49,772 nt of DNA, taken from positions 1 to 49,772 of IMG/VR virus record IMGVR_UViG_3300046543_000521, one strand, 5' to 3'. Below, piece after piece: positions 1 through 6,373 of this stretch. Source of the DNA: a virus. A program made the position numbers and the translations under genes. Position 1 is the first letter of the stretch; every line of letters begins with the position of its first letter. Under the pieces are notes generated by a model. The model saw nothing but the letters and a program-made list of their open reading frames with translations, ran no database searches and was not told where the DNA came from.

Positions 1-61
1 CACGATCTCCGGCCCAGATTAAGACTCCATCGCTATGCCACGGTGCAGGAGTGTGCTTCAT
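1..61 (-). CDS. N-terminus of a conserved small phage protein (cut by window edge)
   Basis: Only the first 20 codons are inside the window. The start ATG overlaps the stop of the upstream gene in an ATGA junction and follows GGAGG with 4 nt spacing. The peptide begins MKHTPAPWHSDG, resembling the HTPGPW opening of a common family of small phage proteins that usually end in an AAPELL-type helix. Function of that family is unknown. The family assignment is from recall and rests on about 12 residues. Confidence 0.55.
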   Translation of the reverse strand, partial: MKHTPAPWHSDGVLIWAGDR

Positions 62-678
62 TTTTCCTCCAGTTCTTTCAAGGCCGACTTCCAGCAGTCG
101 CATGGTCTTCCGCTATACCAAAACGAGCAAATCTCTGCATGTTCTCTCTCCTCGATAAACCTCCTCACCCTCGCCAACCGCTGCTCGGCCTTAACCAACT
201 GCGGCGAATGGTGCATGCACACATCTCCGGGTTTGTCATAGGAGCACGCGCAACTTCCATGCGGGGCCAAGGACTTGACCTTCTCGGACATCGCTTCCGC
301 TGACTTCTCGGCTTCGATGCTGCGGAGTAAGAACCCCTTACACTTCTCGTCGGCAAGTGCCTGCGATCCAGCCACTTGACCTGCGAGTTCGGTGACGCGG
401 GATTCAGCTTTAACCGTTCGTAGTTGAAGCTCTTGGACGTTTATTAGCAAGTTCTCTTCGCAGCCCATAGACTCGTAGATATATTCAAGTTCTTCCAAGT
501 AAGGCATCGCCTCTTTAATTTTGGATTCAGCCTGCTCCGCTTTGGCAACCGTATCGGCAATGGTAACTTGGATGTTTTTACGGAGAGCTTGGCATTTGGT
601 GTCAGGCCAGCCTTGCGCACAGGAACAATGACGAACATGAACACTCTCTAACAACAGCATATTTAACTTTTCACTCAT
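58..678 (-). CDS. Coiled-coil protein with three Cys-cluster motifs
   Basis: 206 residues, unknown function. Long heptad-like helices separate three similar Cys clusters. Near residues 17-29 is HCSC followed by eight residues and C; near 140-155 is HGSCAC followed by eight residues and C; at the C-terminus is the mirrored form, C, eight residues, then CDCWK. Such spacing suggests metal-binding caps on a coiled coil (inference). The last module recurs in the genes at 1514-1963 and 4436-4933. The ATG has an AGGAAAA ribosome site and overlaps the preceding mini-gene stop by ATGA, so it belongs to a coupled leftward operon. Confidence 0.75.
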   Translation of the reverse strand: MSEKLNMLLLESVHVRHCSCAQGWPDTKCQALRKNIQVTIADTVAKAEQAESKIKEAMPYLEELEYIYESMGCEENLLINVQELQLRTVKAESRVTELAGQVAGSQALADEKCKGFLLRSIEAEKSAEAMSEKVKSLAPHGSCACSYDKPGDVCMHHSPQLVKAEQRLARVRRFIEEREHAEICSFWYSGRPCDCWKSALKELEEK

Positions 679-746
679 GCATTTTTCCTCGGCAGAATCT
701 TTTCAAACAATCTCCACTGTTCAGCAATTCGATTCTTTCGTGTCAC
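675..746 (-). CDS. 23-residue peptide in coupled operon
   Basis: GTG start preceded by a perfect AAGGAGG with 4-nt spacing. The stop overlaps the ATG of the next gene (ATGA). The peptide reads MTRKNRIAEQWRLFEKILPR followed by KNA. It resembles the front half of very short phage proteins carrying a helix and a VLP/ILP turn, whose function is unknown. Support comes from the ribosome site and the two coupled junctions, not from length. Confidence 0.5.
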   Translation of the reverse strand: MTRKNRIAEQWRLFEKILPRKNA

Positions 747-787
747 CGTGCCTCCTTCTCGATAAGCGCGAGTGCGGCCTCAGTCAT
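743..787 (-). CDS. Possible 14-residue coupled peptide
   Basis: ATG overlapping the previous stop (ATGA), with AAGGA upstream, encoding MTEAALALIEKEAR. Its TGA overlaps the next GTG (GTGA). It may be a real micro-gene, or simply a bridge that carries ribosomes to the next start. Too short to judge on composition. Confidence 0.25.
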   Translation of the reverse strand: MTEAALALIEKEAR

Positions 788-1332
788 TCCAATTCCTTCA
801 CGGCCTCAGTTCCATCCTCAATTGCGTTCAGGCACATCTTGTCGAGAAAAAGAGCCAGTGGCGTTGTGCCATCTTCCTCTTCGCGTTCGATCTCGCGGAT
901 TAAATCTTTCGTGAACTGTTCAGGATCAGTGATTGACCACAGCCGCTTAAAATCATCAAGCGTCTCGTCGAAAGGATTGTTCACTTCCATTTCCTCGGCG
1001 GCAAAGGCGATCACGTTCACGCCGATCCGTATGACGAGACATCCATCTTCAACAGTTATCTTGAGCGGAGTATCGGCATTTTTTTCTTCCCACGATTCCA
1101 TGTCAGTCTCCTGTCCTGCGCTGGATTCGGCGGCGGCGAGCTTGGAGGTTAAATCTATCCAATCACCTAGTTTTTTACCCGCCACATTCAGATCGCGGAG
1201 TTCTTGATTAGCGCGCTGCGCCTGCTTCAACTCGGCGCGGAGTGCGTCGATTTCGTCATGAAGGCATCTAACGCAGAGTGGGATTGGGTTGCCATGTTTA
1301 CAGAATTTCTCTTCTTCCGCTGACAGTCTCAT
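784..1332 (-). CDS. Coiled-coil protein with N-terminal CxxH/CxxC motif
   Basis: 182 residues, function unknown. The start is the ATG at 1332, preceded by AGGAGAAAAACGC; longer in-frame openings lack a ribosome site. The protein begins MRLSAEEEKFC and carries C-x2-H-x6-C-x2-C near residues 10-22, a likely zinc site, followed by a heptad-rich helix. The first residues and the ribosome-site context match the gene at 1514-1963 almost exactly, so the two are probably duplicated openings. The start overlaps the upstream stop by ATGA. Confidence 0.7.
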   Translation of the reverse strand: MRLSAEEEKFCKHGNPIPLCVRCLHDEIDALRAELKQAQRANQELRDLNVAGKKLGDWIDLTSKLAAAESSAGQETDMESWEEKNADTPLKITVEDGCLVIRIGVNVIAFAAEEMEVNNPFDETLDDFKRLWSITDPEQFTKDLIREIEREEEDGTTPLALFLDKMCLNAIEDGTEAVKELE

Positions 1333-1517
1333 GCGTTTTTCTCCTGGAAGACTGAGTAAAATAAGCAGGAAGCGCCGATTATAAGGACAACTACTGTAAC
1401 CTGCCAACTATTCACGTGATCGTAGATCCACCCTAAGAATAAGGGGGTGATGCCGATCCGAAAGAGTACCCAGTACAGTAAAATAATTCCGATATCTCTG
1501 AAAATGAGCTTCTTCAT
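1329..1517 (-). CDS. Small two-helix membrane protein
   Basis: 62 residues starting MKKLIFRDIG. Two hydrophobic segments, about residues 8-28 and 38-55, are joined by a short turn containing YDHVNSW. It is coupled on both sides by ATGA overlaps (1514-1517 and 1329-1332), which fixes the start at 1517. No family is recognised; a role in the host inner membrane is the only inference. Confidence 0.65.
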   Translation of the reverse strand: MKKLIFRDIGIILLYWVLFRIGITPLFLGWIYDHVNSWQVTVVVLIIGASCLFYSVFQEKNA

Positions 1518-1963
1518 TGTAGTTCTTTCACGGCTGCGGCCTTCCAACAGTTACAATGGTCTGCATATCTGTGAACTAGACCACAACCAAACCCGGAATT
1601 GTCATGTGGTGCTTTGTCGATAATCTCCCTCACCTTCACCAACCGCTGCTCGGACTGCTCGGCGCGACGTGCATTTTTCTTTGCTTCATTCCGAACATTG
1701 TCAAGGCAGTCCTGTGTCTGCTTCAGCTCGGCTTGAAGTTCACGAATGTGTGAACCATGGGCCTGACAGTCGGCAAGGAGCGTATCAATTTGCTCATTCT
1801 CTTGCTTCAACTCCTCGCGAACGGCGTCCAGTTCGGAGAGTAATTCCTGGATTGTGCAGCCGATACACCGACAAGGTTGCGGATATACAGGATGCGTCAT
1901 TCCGGTCCGCAATGTAGTCGTTACGATTTTCAACTCCGCTTCACGTTCCACTGACAGTCTCAT
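1514..1963 (-). CDS. Coiled-coil protein with CRCxxC and CxCWK motifs
   Basis: 149 residues, function unknown. It starts MRLSVEREAE with the same GGAGAAAAACGC context as the gene at 784-1332. There is a CRCIGC cluster near residue 32, a long coiled coil, and a C-terminal module C, nine residues, CNCWK. The stretch EQRLVKVREII before that module resembles the equivalent part of the protein at 58-678, supporting common ancestry. It lies within the leftward coupled operon. Confidence 0.72.
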   Translation of the reverse strand: MRLSVEREAELKIVTTTLRTGMTHPVYPQPCRCIGCTIQELLSELDAVREELKQENEQIDTLLADCQAHGSHIRELQAELKQTQDCLDNVRNEAKKNARRAEQSEQRLVKVREIIDKAPHDNSGFGCGLVHRYADHCNCWKAAAVKELQ

Positions 1964-1997
1964 GCGTTTTTCTCCAGATTTATCGTGAGTCTCTCGG

Positions 1998-2195
1998 TCA
2001 TGGCTTTACGAACTCGCCGGTATCGAGTCGCAATCCGTACGAATTATCGAGTTGATATTTCTTCACGAGTTGCGCTACTTCGAATTCAGGATCACCCATC
2101 GGGCGACCACCGGATAAGAACATGCCTGAGCATTCCTGCGCGGTCTTTACTGCTTCCAATTCTTCCTTTGTGATGAAAATGCCAGTATTGGTCAT
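1998..2195 (-). CDS. Hypothetical 65-residue phage protein
   Basis: Starts MTNTGIFITKEELEAVK behind a good AGGAGA ribosome site; the start overlaps the end of the upstream gene by 4 bp. The sequence looks like a small alpha/beta protein with Gly-rich SGGRPMGD in the middle. No family is recognised. The coupled position supports it as a real gene. Confidence 0.6.
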   Translation of the reverse strand: MTNTGIFITKEELEAVKTAQECSGMFLSGGRPMGDPEFEVAQLVKKYQLDNSYGLRLDTGEFVKP

Positions 2196-2428
2196 ATCTT
2201 CTCCTCTGCTTCCACGATTACGGTTCCTTGATCGGACACCGGATAGCCGAAGTCCGTTTCGGATTCATTCGGCCACAGTGAGCCGCTCAGCGGAGCCTGA
2301 TAGAATCCGCCGCACTCTGAATTGCACAACGACAATCCACTCGGTGCGCTTCGTCCAATCGGCTGCTTGGTACGACCGCAGATAACGCACTCGACCATTG
2401 CGCCGAATTTGTTAGGATTTAGTTCCAT
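2192..2428 (-). CDS. Small zinc-ribbon-like protein
   Basis: 78 residues. CVICG near residues 14-18 and CNSEC near 35-39 form two knuckles typical of a four-Cys zinc ribbon; the remainder is acidic and unstructured-looking. A likely role is binding nucleic acid or a protein partner (inference). The start has AGAGGAAAAAC upstream and overlaps the preceding gene by 17 bp. Confidence 0.6.
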   Translation of the reverse strand: MELNPNKFGAMVECVICGRTKQPIGRSAPSGLSLCNSECGGFYQAPLSGSLWPNESETDFGYPVSDQGTVIVEAEEKI

Positions 2429-2816
2429 GTTTTTCCTCTGCTTTCACGATGGCGCGGGCGATGGCTTCAGCGATGTCGTCACCGCGCTGAAATGTTATTA
2501 TCGTGAGGTTCTGATTCCTGGTTATCATCCCGCGTCGGAAGATGAACACGCGTAGCAGGTCCGTCTCCTTGATCCGCCATCCATAATTGCGTTTCTTGCA
2601 ATAATCACGAAGCGCAGAGCACGCCACGCCAATGTCGGACTCGATGGCGGGGAGGCCTGCAATATTCGCCAGCCGGACGCCGCAGCCGGTCATGCATCCA
2701 TTCTCTTTACCGCACCACGGGTGATGCCAGAAGCGGTCGCCGTGATGCCACCCCAGCGCCTCGCAGCAAGCTTTACGTAATTCGAGTCCAGTGAGCTGTC
2801 TCTCGCCTTTTTCCAT
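2412..2816 (-). CDS. Hypothetical protein, possibly ABA-sandwich type
   Basis: 134 residues. The opening LRKACCEALGW, followed by an aromatic/His/Cys-rich stretch and LPAIESDIGVACSAL, resembles the layout of the phage ABA sandwich family, in which EALGW and a Pro-x-Tyr/Ile-x-x-Asp-x-x-Ala motif recur. That match is from recall and weak. The Cys/His cluster near residues 30-45 (HHPWCGKENGCMTGC) is unusual for that family. The C-terminal IAEAIARAIVKAEEKHG helix ends the protein. It is part of the leftward operon. Confidence 0.5.
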   Translation of the reverse strand: MEKGERQLTGLELRKACCEALGWHHGDRFWHHPWCGKENGCMTGCGVRLANIAGLPAIESDIGVACSALRDYCKKRNYGWRIKETDLLRVFIFRRGMITRNQNLTIITFQRGDDIAEAIARAIVKAEEKHGTKS

Positions 2817-2817
2817 G

Positions 2818-3216
2818 TCAATTCTTCTTACTGTTTCGCCAGAGAGTTTGAGTCTCCAACGCTGTCGATAGGAATTGCCGTCTGCGGTGCTCGTAATCGA
2901 TACCCCGATTTTTCAGTTCATCGCAGTAGTGTATAGAGTCTAACATTTCCTGGAACAGTTCCTCCATCGGATCGCCATCAAATTCTGTACTGTTTCGGTG
3001 AGATAGTACACCGTCTGCATATTTCAAGTCAAGCGCTTCTTTAATAGGAAGTTTGATGTACCGGTAGAAAGAGCTGGAAGAGTCCAGTTGCAGTTCGGAC
3101 GCCGGTTTACATGCCATGAGTTTGAGAAATATAGCGGCACGTTCCGTAGAAGTAAACCCGCTATGATGAGACTCAAGTAGTTCGCAAATGATCTCTGAGG
3201 CTTTCGAGGCACTCAT
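2818..3216 (-). CDS. Hypothetical helical protein
   Basis: 132 residues, mostly helical by composition, no recognised motif. The start ATG overlaps the upstream zinc-ribbon gene stop (ATGA), indicating translational coupling. The gene ends one base before the next coding region. It may work with the zinc-ribbon protein encoded just upstream, but nothing in the sequence proves this. Confidence 0.6.
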   Translation of the reverse strand: MSASKASEIICELLESHHSGFTSTERAAIFLKLMACKPASELQLDSSSSFYRYIKLPIKEALDLKYADGVLSHRNSTEFDGDPMEELFQEMLDSIHYCDELKNRGIDYEHRRRQFLSTALETQTLWRNSKKN

Positions 3217-3476
3217 GCGATAGGCGTTCCAGTAACGGGATTTGGTGTTCCAGTAACGGGATTTTGTGTAATTTTAGGTCTACGTCCGCGACCGGCTAAT
3301 TTCGGGCGGTCCCAGTGTTTGGATTTACATGTCGGGCAAATGCGCGGCAGTCCCTCGGAGAGCTTACTACGTTTCTCCCAGTTATGTCCGCACTTCTGGC
3401 AAGAGTAGCCGGTAGCGGTAATGTGCGGCCCTTCGGGGGCTATGATTCCTGTGACTAAGATGATTTTAGATTCCAT
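3213..3476 (-). CDS. Zinc-ribbon protein, first gene of left operon
   Basis: 87 residues. CQKCGHNW and CPTCKSKHW make a classical four-Cys zinc ribbon (about residues 25-58), followed by a basic stretch (GRGRRPK), typical of small DNA- or RNA-binding phage proteins. The tail repeats NPVTGTP twice, encoded by a 21-bp tandem repeat. There is no ribosome site; instead an extended -10 box (TGG-TACACT) ends 7 nt before the ATG, suggesting a leaderless transcript. It likely heads the leftward operon. Confidence 0.7.
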   Translation of the reverse strand: MESKIILVTGIIAPEGPHITATGYSCQKCGHNWEKRSKLSEGLPRICPTCKSKHWDRPKLAGRGRRPKITQNPVTGTPNPVTGTPIA

Positions 3477-3483
3477 GCCGGGG

Positions 3484-3492
3484 AGTGTACCA
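3484..3492 (-). promoter_or_regulatory. Extended -10 promoter for the left operon
   Basis: On the minus strand, TGG directly followed by TACACT lies 7 nt before the ATG at 3476. The -35 region is poor. This geometry would place transcription start on the ATG itself. Confidence 0.4.
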
Positions 3493-3823
3493 CAACTTGT
3501 ACGTAGTTAGGTGGATATTCGTAATGATACCCGCAAATACCCGCAAATTGGACGATCGGCAAAGAATAGCTGTACACGCGGGGTACTGGGGCATTGGGGC
3601 ACACAATTGTGTATATTTATACATTTACACATGTCATACGTGGCACACGCGGAGATTGGCTAGTGTAATCTCCGCACTATCTATATAGAAAAAGCACTTC
3701 CGGTTCTGTCGAATTCAGTCTATCACACTTATCGTATAAATGGAAGATATACGAAGAAGCGTAAATGTGTATGAGTATTCGACTTGTGCTCCAATACCCC
3801 ATGCATGCAGGTAGCACATGATG

Positions 3824-3852
3824 TGTAAATGTCTATGACACAGTGATACAAT
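3824..3852 (+). promoter_or_regulatory. Promoter of the ribbon-helix-helix gene
   Basis: TGTAAA (3824-3829), 17-bp spacer, extended -10 TGA-TACAAT (3847-3852). The -35 box and spacer lie inside the third operator-like repeat, so a protein bound there would block RNA polymerase. A 13-20 nt leader with GGGG precedes the ATG. Confidence 0.5.
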
Positions 3853-3872
3853 CCAGCGTGGGGTAAGAAATT

Positions 3873-4124
3873 ATGCGTTTGAATGTTGATCTCGATCCAG
3901 CCGTTCATGCGGCGTTTAAGGTCCGATGCGCCATGACCGGTATTAGTATGTCTGCGCAGGTCCAGGAGTGGATTTCGCGGGAATTGCAGGCTGAACCACG
4001 GCAGCGTAAGCTTGCGTTGTCACAGCTCGATAAAGACCGGGATATCATGCGCACGGCTGGCGGTATACTCAGTATGATCCAAGAAGTGGAAAATAAGTCT
4101 GGAGATACCGATGATGGCGAGTAA
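3873..4124 (+). CDS. Ribbon-helix-helix DNA-binding protein
   Basis: 83 residues. Residues 1-40 fit the CopG/Arc pattern: a short N-terminal strand (LNVDLDP) followed by two helices around TGISMSAQVQEWISREL. Such proteins bind operator repeats as dimers and often repress their own gene. The promoter of this gene overlaps an operator-like repeat, consistent with autoregulation (inference). The C-terminus is charged and probably flexible. The next gene overlaps its 3' end by 14 bp. Confidence 0.75.
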   Translation: MRLNVDLDPAVHAAFKVRCAMTGISMSAQVQEWISRELQAEPRQRKLALSQLDKDRDIMRTAGGILSMIQEVENKSGDTDDGE

Positions 4125-4455
4125 TCCATATCTCGGACTCGACCCGGAGCGCAAGAAAGCGTTTGATAAAGTCCAGTCGCATGAGAAGCCGTCACAGATT
4201 CCCGTAATCGTGACTCGCGAAAGTTATCAGCGGGCACTGGCTCACGGTAAGATGGAAGGCGGCATTTGGGGCTGCATGCTCAGCGGTGCACGATTTCAAG
4301 CTCGAATGGTTATGCGCAATGTTTACGACTCAAACAGTCAACTCGTTGACCGATCGCCAGTCGCGGAACTGTATTGTAGCGGCTGTGAGAAGCCTCCGAC
4401 CACCCCGGCTGAGGCGGCGGTCTGGAGTGCTGATCTCACGACTGTGAGTATGTAA
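4111..4455 (+). CDS. Hypothetical protein downstream of the regulator
   Basis: 114 residues; ATGATG at the start, GGAG upstream. Contains a helix around RESYQRALAHGKMEGGIWG and a later CSGCEKPP segment. No family recognised. It overlaps the regulator gene at its 5' end and runs 20 bp into the convergent minus-strand gene at its 3' end. Co-transcription with the regulator is likely. Confidence 0.6.
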   Translation: MMASNPYLGLDPERKKAFDKVQSHEKPSQIPVIVTRESYQRALAHGKMEGGIWGCMLSGARFQARMVMRNVYDSNSQLVDRSPVAELYCSGCEKPPTTPAEAAVWSADLTTVSM

Positions 4456-4933
4456 TCGGCTTGGTATCTGTATAGCAGAGCGGATATATTTCAGCATCAA
4501 GCAGTTTGAGTGCGGGGGTTTTCCAGCAAGTGCACGGACTCCAGTAGTTTTTGTAGTTTAGGCATTCTTCTGTGTGTGCTCCCTCAAAAACTTTCGAACG
4601 GATTACCTTGAGTCTGTAACACAATTCAGAGTCTTGTACCGGCGTTTTGCCGGTCTGCGTATCCAGTTCGCGCAGCAATTCATCACGGTCACGCTGTAAT
4701 GCAGCAATGCGGCTCAGGTGATCAGATGTGAAATTTTCAGGCTCGATCCCAAGAATCTCGCCAATGGACCGGTTTACATTCATGATAGCGGAGCGGATAT
4801 CATCTGCGTTTCGTCGAATCAGCGGAATTATAGCCTCCACCGCATTTTTTGCATCTTTCAGTCCGAGTACTGGGAACATATCCCGGAGTTTTTTGATTGC
4901 TTTTATTTTCCGGTCTGTATCACTTACCATCAT
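4436..4933 (-). CDS. L7/L12 C-terminal-domain-like protein with CxCWK tail
   Basis: 165 residues. Residues about 8-32 contain KIKAIKKLRD followed by LGLKDAKNAVEAI, which matches the helix-turn-helix pattern of the ribosomal L7/L12 C-terminal domain (GLGLKEAKxLVE), a fold phages reuse in small proteins. A coiled coil follows, then the module C, nine residues, CTCWK shared with the proteins at 58-678 and 1514-1963. The start ATGATG has a strong AAAGGAG. Function unknown; a link to the translation apparatus or to RNA polymerase is speculative. Confidence 0.7.
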   Translation of the reverse strand: MMVSDTDRKIKAIKKLRDMFPVLGLKDAKNAVEAIIPLIRRNADDIRSAIMNVNRSIGEILGIEPENFTSDHLSRIAALQRDRDELLRELDTQTGKTPVQDSELCYRLKVIRSKVFEGAHTEECLNYKNYWSPCTCWKTPALKLLDAEIYPLCYTDTKPITYSQS

Positions 4934-4946
4934 TGTTAATTCTCCT

Positions 4947-5102
4947 TTATAGAACCTTGTATCGACGGAAGCAGCGGCGGCACTCTTTCCAACCGTTGCC
5001 GGGCATCATGAACCCGCCGTCTTGGCGACGATGAATATTCTCACAAATCCACTTCGGAAGTCCAGCTCGAAATTTACGAATCGATGTATGAATTCTGCTC
5101 AC
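4947..5102 (-). CDS. 51-residue zinc-finger-like protein (GTG start)
   Basis: A small gene of 52 codons. The sequence carries LPKWICENIHRR near the middle and ECRRCFRRYKVL at the end, giving C-x3-H and C-x2-C pairs spaced as in small zinc fingers, with a very basic tail. Start GTG follows the upstream stop by 10 bp; only a weak ribosome site is seen. The TAA lies 13 nt before the ATG of the L7/L12-like gene. Probably a nucleic-acid binder. Confidence 0.55.
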   Translation of the reverse strand: MSRIHTSIRKFRAGLPKWICENIHRRQDGGFMMPGNGWKECRRCFRRYKVL

Positions 5103-5112
5103 TGCTGTGTTC

Positions 5113-5319
5113 TCAGTTTCTCAGTTTCTCAGCAACCATATGCAGCAAACTTGCAACCGCTTCTATGTCATCACCGGGCACCAGAAGTGTGAATTTTATA
5201 GCCTGAATAAGCTTGTTTATCGCTTTATCATGCTCTGCATATGTGCCACACAGGATTTTATTAGCTAGGATTGCATGACGCAACCTTAATGCAATCCGGA
5301 AAGCGTTATACACTTTCAT
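5113..5319 (-). CDS. Hypothetical helical protein
   Basis: 68 residues, all-helical by composition, opening MKVYNAFRIALRLRHAI. The start overlaps the upstream stop (ATGA-type junction at 5316-5319). No motif is recognised. The end contains a short tandem DNA repeat (GAGAAACT twice). Confidence 0.55.
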   Translation of the reverse strand: MKVYNAFRIALRLRHAILANKILCGTYAEHDKAINKLIQAIKFTLLVPGDDIEAVASLLHMVAEKLRN

Positions 5320-5837
5320 CGTCCCACTATCCCCAAGCAGCGGGAGAACAGTTTTTGTTTGTCCACGTTCTTGTGTTTACGCAACAGCTTGCGAATTGCG
5401 TAACTTAGGCCGGTAATTTCGGCATTTTCAGCGGCCCGCTCTGCAGCTTCAAGAAAGAGTGTCTTTAATCCGTCCGTAATCGCGAGGTCGAATTTTAATC
5501 CACGGAGAAGTGTATCGGATATGCCTCCATTGAAGACACTTTCAAGAGCACGCCCTACAGCACTGTTTTGGCCTCGACGGAAATTGAAATTTGGAGCGTC
5601 TTCCGGAGTACAGACACTGATACCGAGAACGCCGGTATACAAGTTCTGACCTATAACAATAATCGCGACGGTTGCGATATAGCCATTGGTATGACGCACT
5701 GCTGGAAACGTATAGATAGTGCAGTCCTGCCGACTTGTTTTCCCTGCCGGGCCGAATATATCTGGCACGCTAAGGCTACATATAGACCGCTCGACGGGCT
5801 GTACAGGATTGATGAAAGAGAGTTTTTTGTTAAGCAT
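5316..5837 (-). CDS. Hypothetical phage protein
   Basis: 173 residues. A beta-rich N-terminal half (to about residue 85) is followed by FNFRRGQNSAVGRAL and a helical C-terminal half with a basic end (AIRKLLRKHKNVDKQKL). The RRGQNSAVGRAL segment resembles a motif seen in uncharacterised phage early proteins. Start ATG with AGGT upstream. Coupled to the 68-residue gene downstream. Confidence 0.55.
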   Translation of the reverse strand: MLNKKLSFINPVQPVERSICSLSVPDIFGPAGKTSRQDCTIYTFPAVRHTNGYIATVAIIVIGQNLYTGVLGISVCTPEDAPNFNFRRGQNSAVGRALESVFNGGISDTLLRGLKFDLAITDGLKTLFLEAAERAAENAEITGLSYAIRKLLRKHKNVDKQKLFSRCLGIVGR

Positions 5838-5845
5838 TTTCTGTT

Positions 5846-6037
5846 TTACCTGCGCGATCGGTCAACGGTGATGTGACCGAGATCTTCAAGAATGGCAATT
5901 GCCTCTTCCAGTGTTTCAGCCTGTTTGGCGGTTTCGTTGTTCGCCAGAGCATCGGAAGCCCATGCCATAATCTCGCTGGCTTTGACCCACCGGGTTTCGG
6001 GATAGATCAGTTTGACGTTCAAAGTAGGGGTGATCAT
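5846..6037 (-). CDS. Hypothetical 63-residue protein
   Basis: Acidic helical protein with ETLEEAIAILEDLGHITV near the end. GGGGTGA precedes the start and the ATG overlaps the upstream stop (TAATG), showing coupling. No family recognised. Confidence 0.55.
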   Translation of the reverse strand: MITPTLNVKLIYPETRWVKASEIMAWASDALANNETAKQAETLEEAIAILEDLGHITVDRSRR

Positions 6038-6198
6038 TACGCTTTCACCCCACGCGCTTCGATAGCAGCCTTAAACTGCTTTCGTTGTTTTGCCGCCTTG
6101 TGGAATCCGAGCTTCGCGACCTTCTCTTCGAGGGTGAGACCGGAATACACAGCATTTCGTGTAATTGCCTCACTCCTTTTCTGTTCTTTTGATTTCAT
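6037..6198 (-). CDS. 53-residue basic phage protein
   Basis: Starts MKSKEQKRSEAITR behind a perfect GGAGG with 9-nt spacing; an ATG 15 nt further upstream lacks such a site. The rest contains LTLEEKVAKLG and KAAKQRKQFKAAIE, a helical, strongly basic pattern seen in tiny phage proteins of unknown role. The TAA overlaps the next ATG. Confidence 0.6.
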   Translation of the reverse strand: MKSKEQKRSEAITRNAVYSGLTLEEKVAKLGFHKAAKQRKQFKAAIEARGVKA

Positions 6199-6340
6199 CG
6201 GCTTTGCCTCCATCTAAACGTTTCGGACGAATGAGAATGTAACAGAGTCTAGGTGTAATTGTCAAATCTTTTTATTTACCTTTTGTGCTAAAACGGAAAT
6301 CGAATTTCCGAAAATTCTACGGCGAAAATAGGTTTTTTAA

Positions 6341-6365
6341 TTGACATGGGTTATTGTGGTATGAT
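6341..6365 (+). promoter_or_regulatory. Promoter of the portal gene
   Basis: An extended -10 TGG-TATGAT (6357-6365) ends 8 nt before the portal ATG. A TTGACA at 6341-6346 is only 13 bp upstream of it, so either the extended -10 works alone or GATATA (6363-6368) is the -10 with 16-bp spacing. No ribosome site lies before the ATG. The segment 6214-6340 is A/T-rich and contains a short palindrome, GGAAATCGAATTTCC, near 6295-6309. Confidence 0.5.
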
Positions 6366-6373
6366 ATAGCCCG

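Larger units (their letters stand above)
3477..3872. promoter_or_regulatory. Divergent control region with operator-like repeats
   Basis: 396 bp without a convincing gene, between divergent operons. A shared element appears three times: reverse strand at 3621-3638 (TATGACATGTGTAAATGT on minus), plus strand at 3761-3774 (GTAAATGTGTATGA) and plus strand at 3821-3840 (ATGTGTAAATGTCTATGACA). The core GTAAATGT with an adjoining TATGA suggests a regulator-binding site. A short tandem repeat of ATACCCGCAA lies near 3527-3548. The ribbon-helix-helix protein encoded at 3873 is the obvious candidate binder (inference). Confidence 0.5.
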
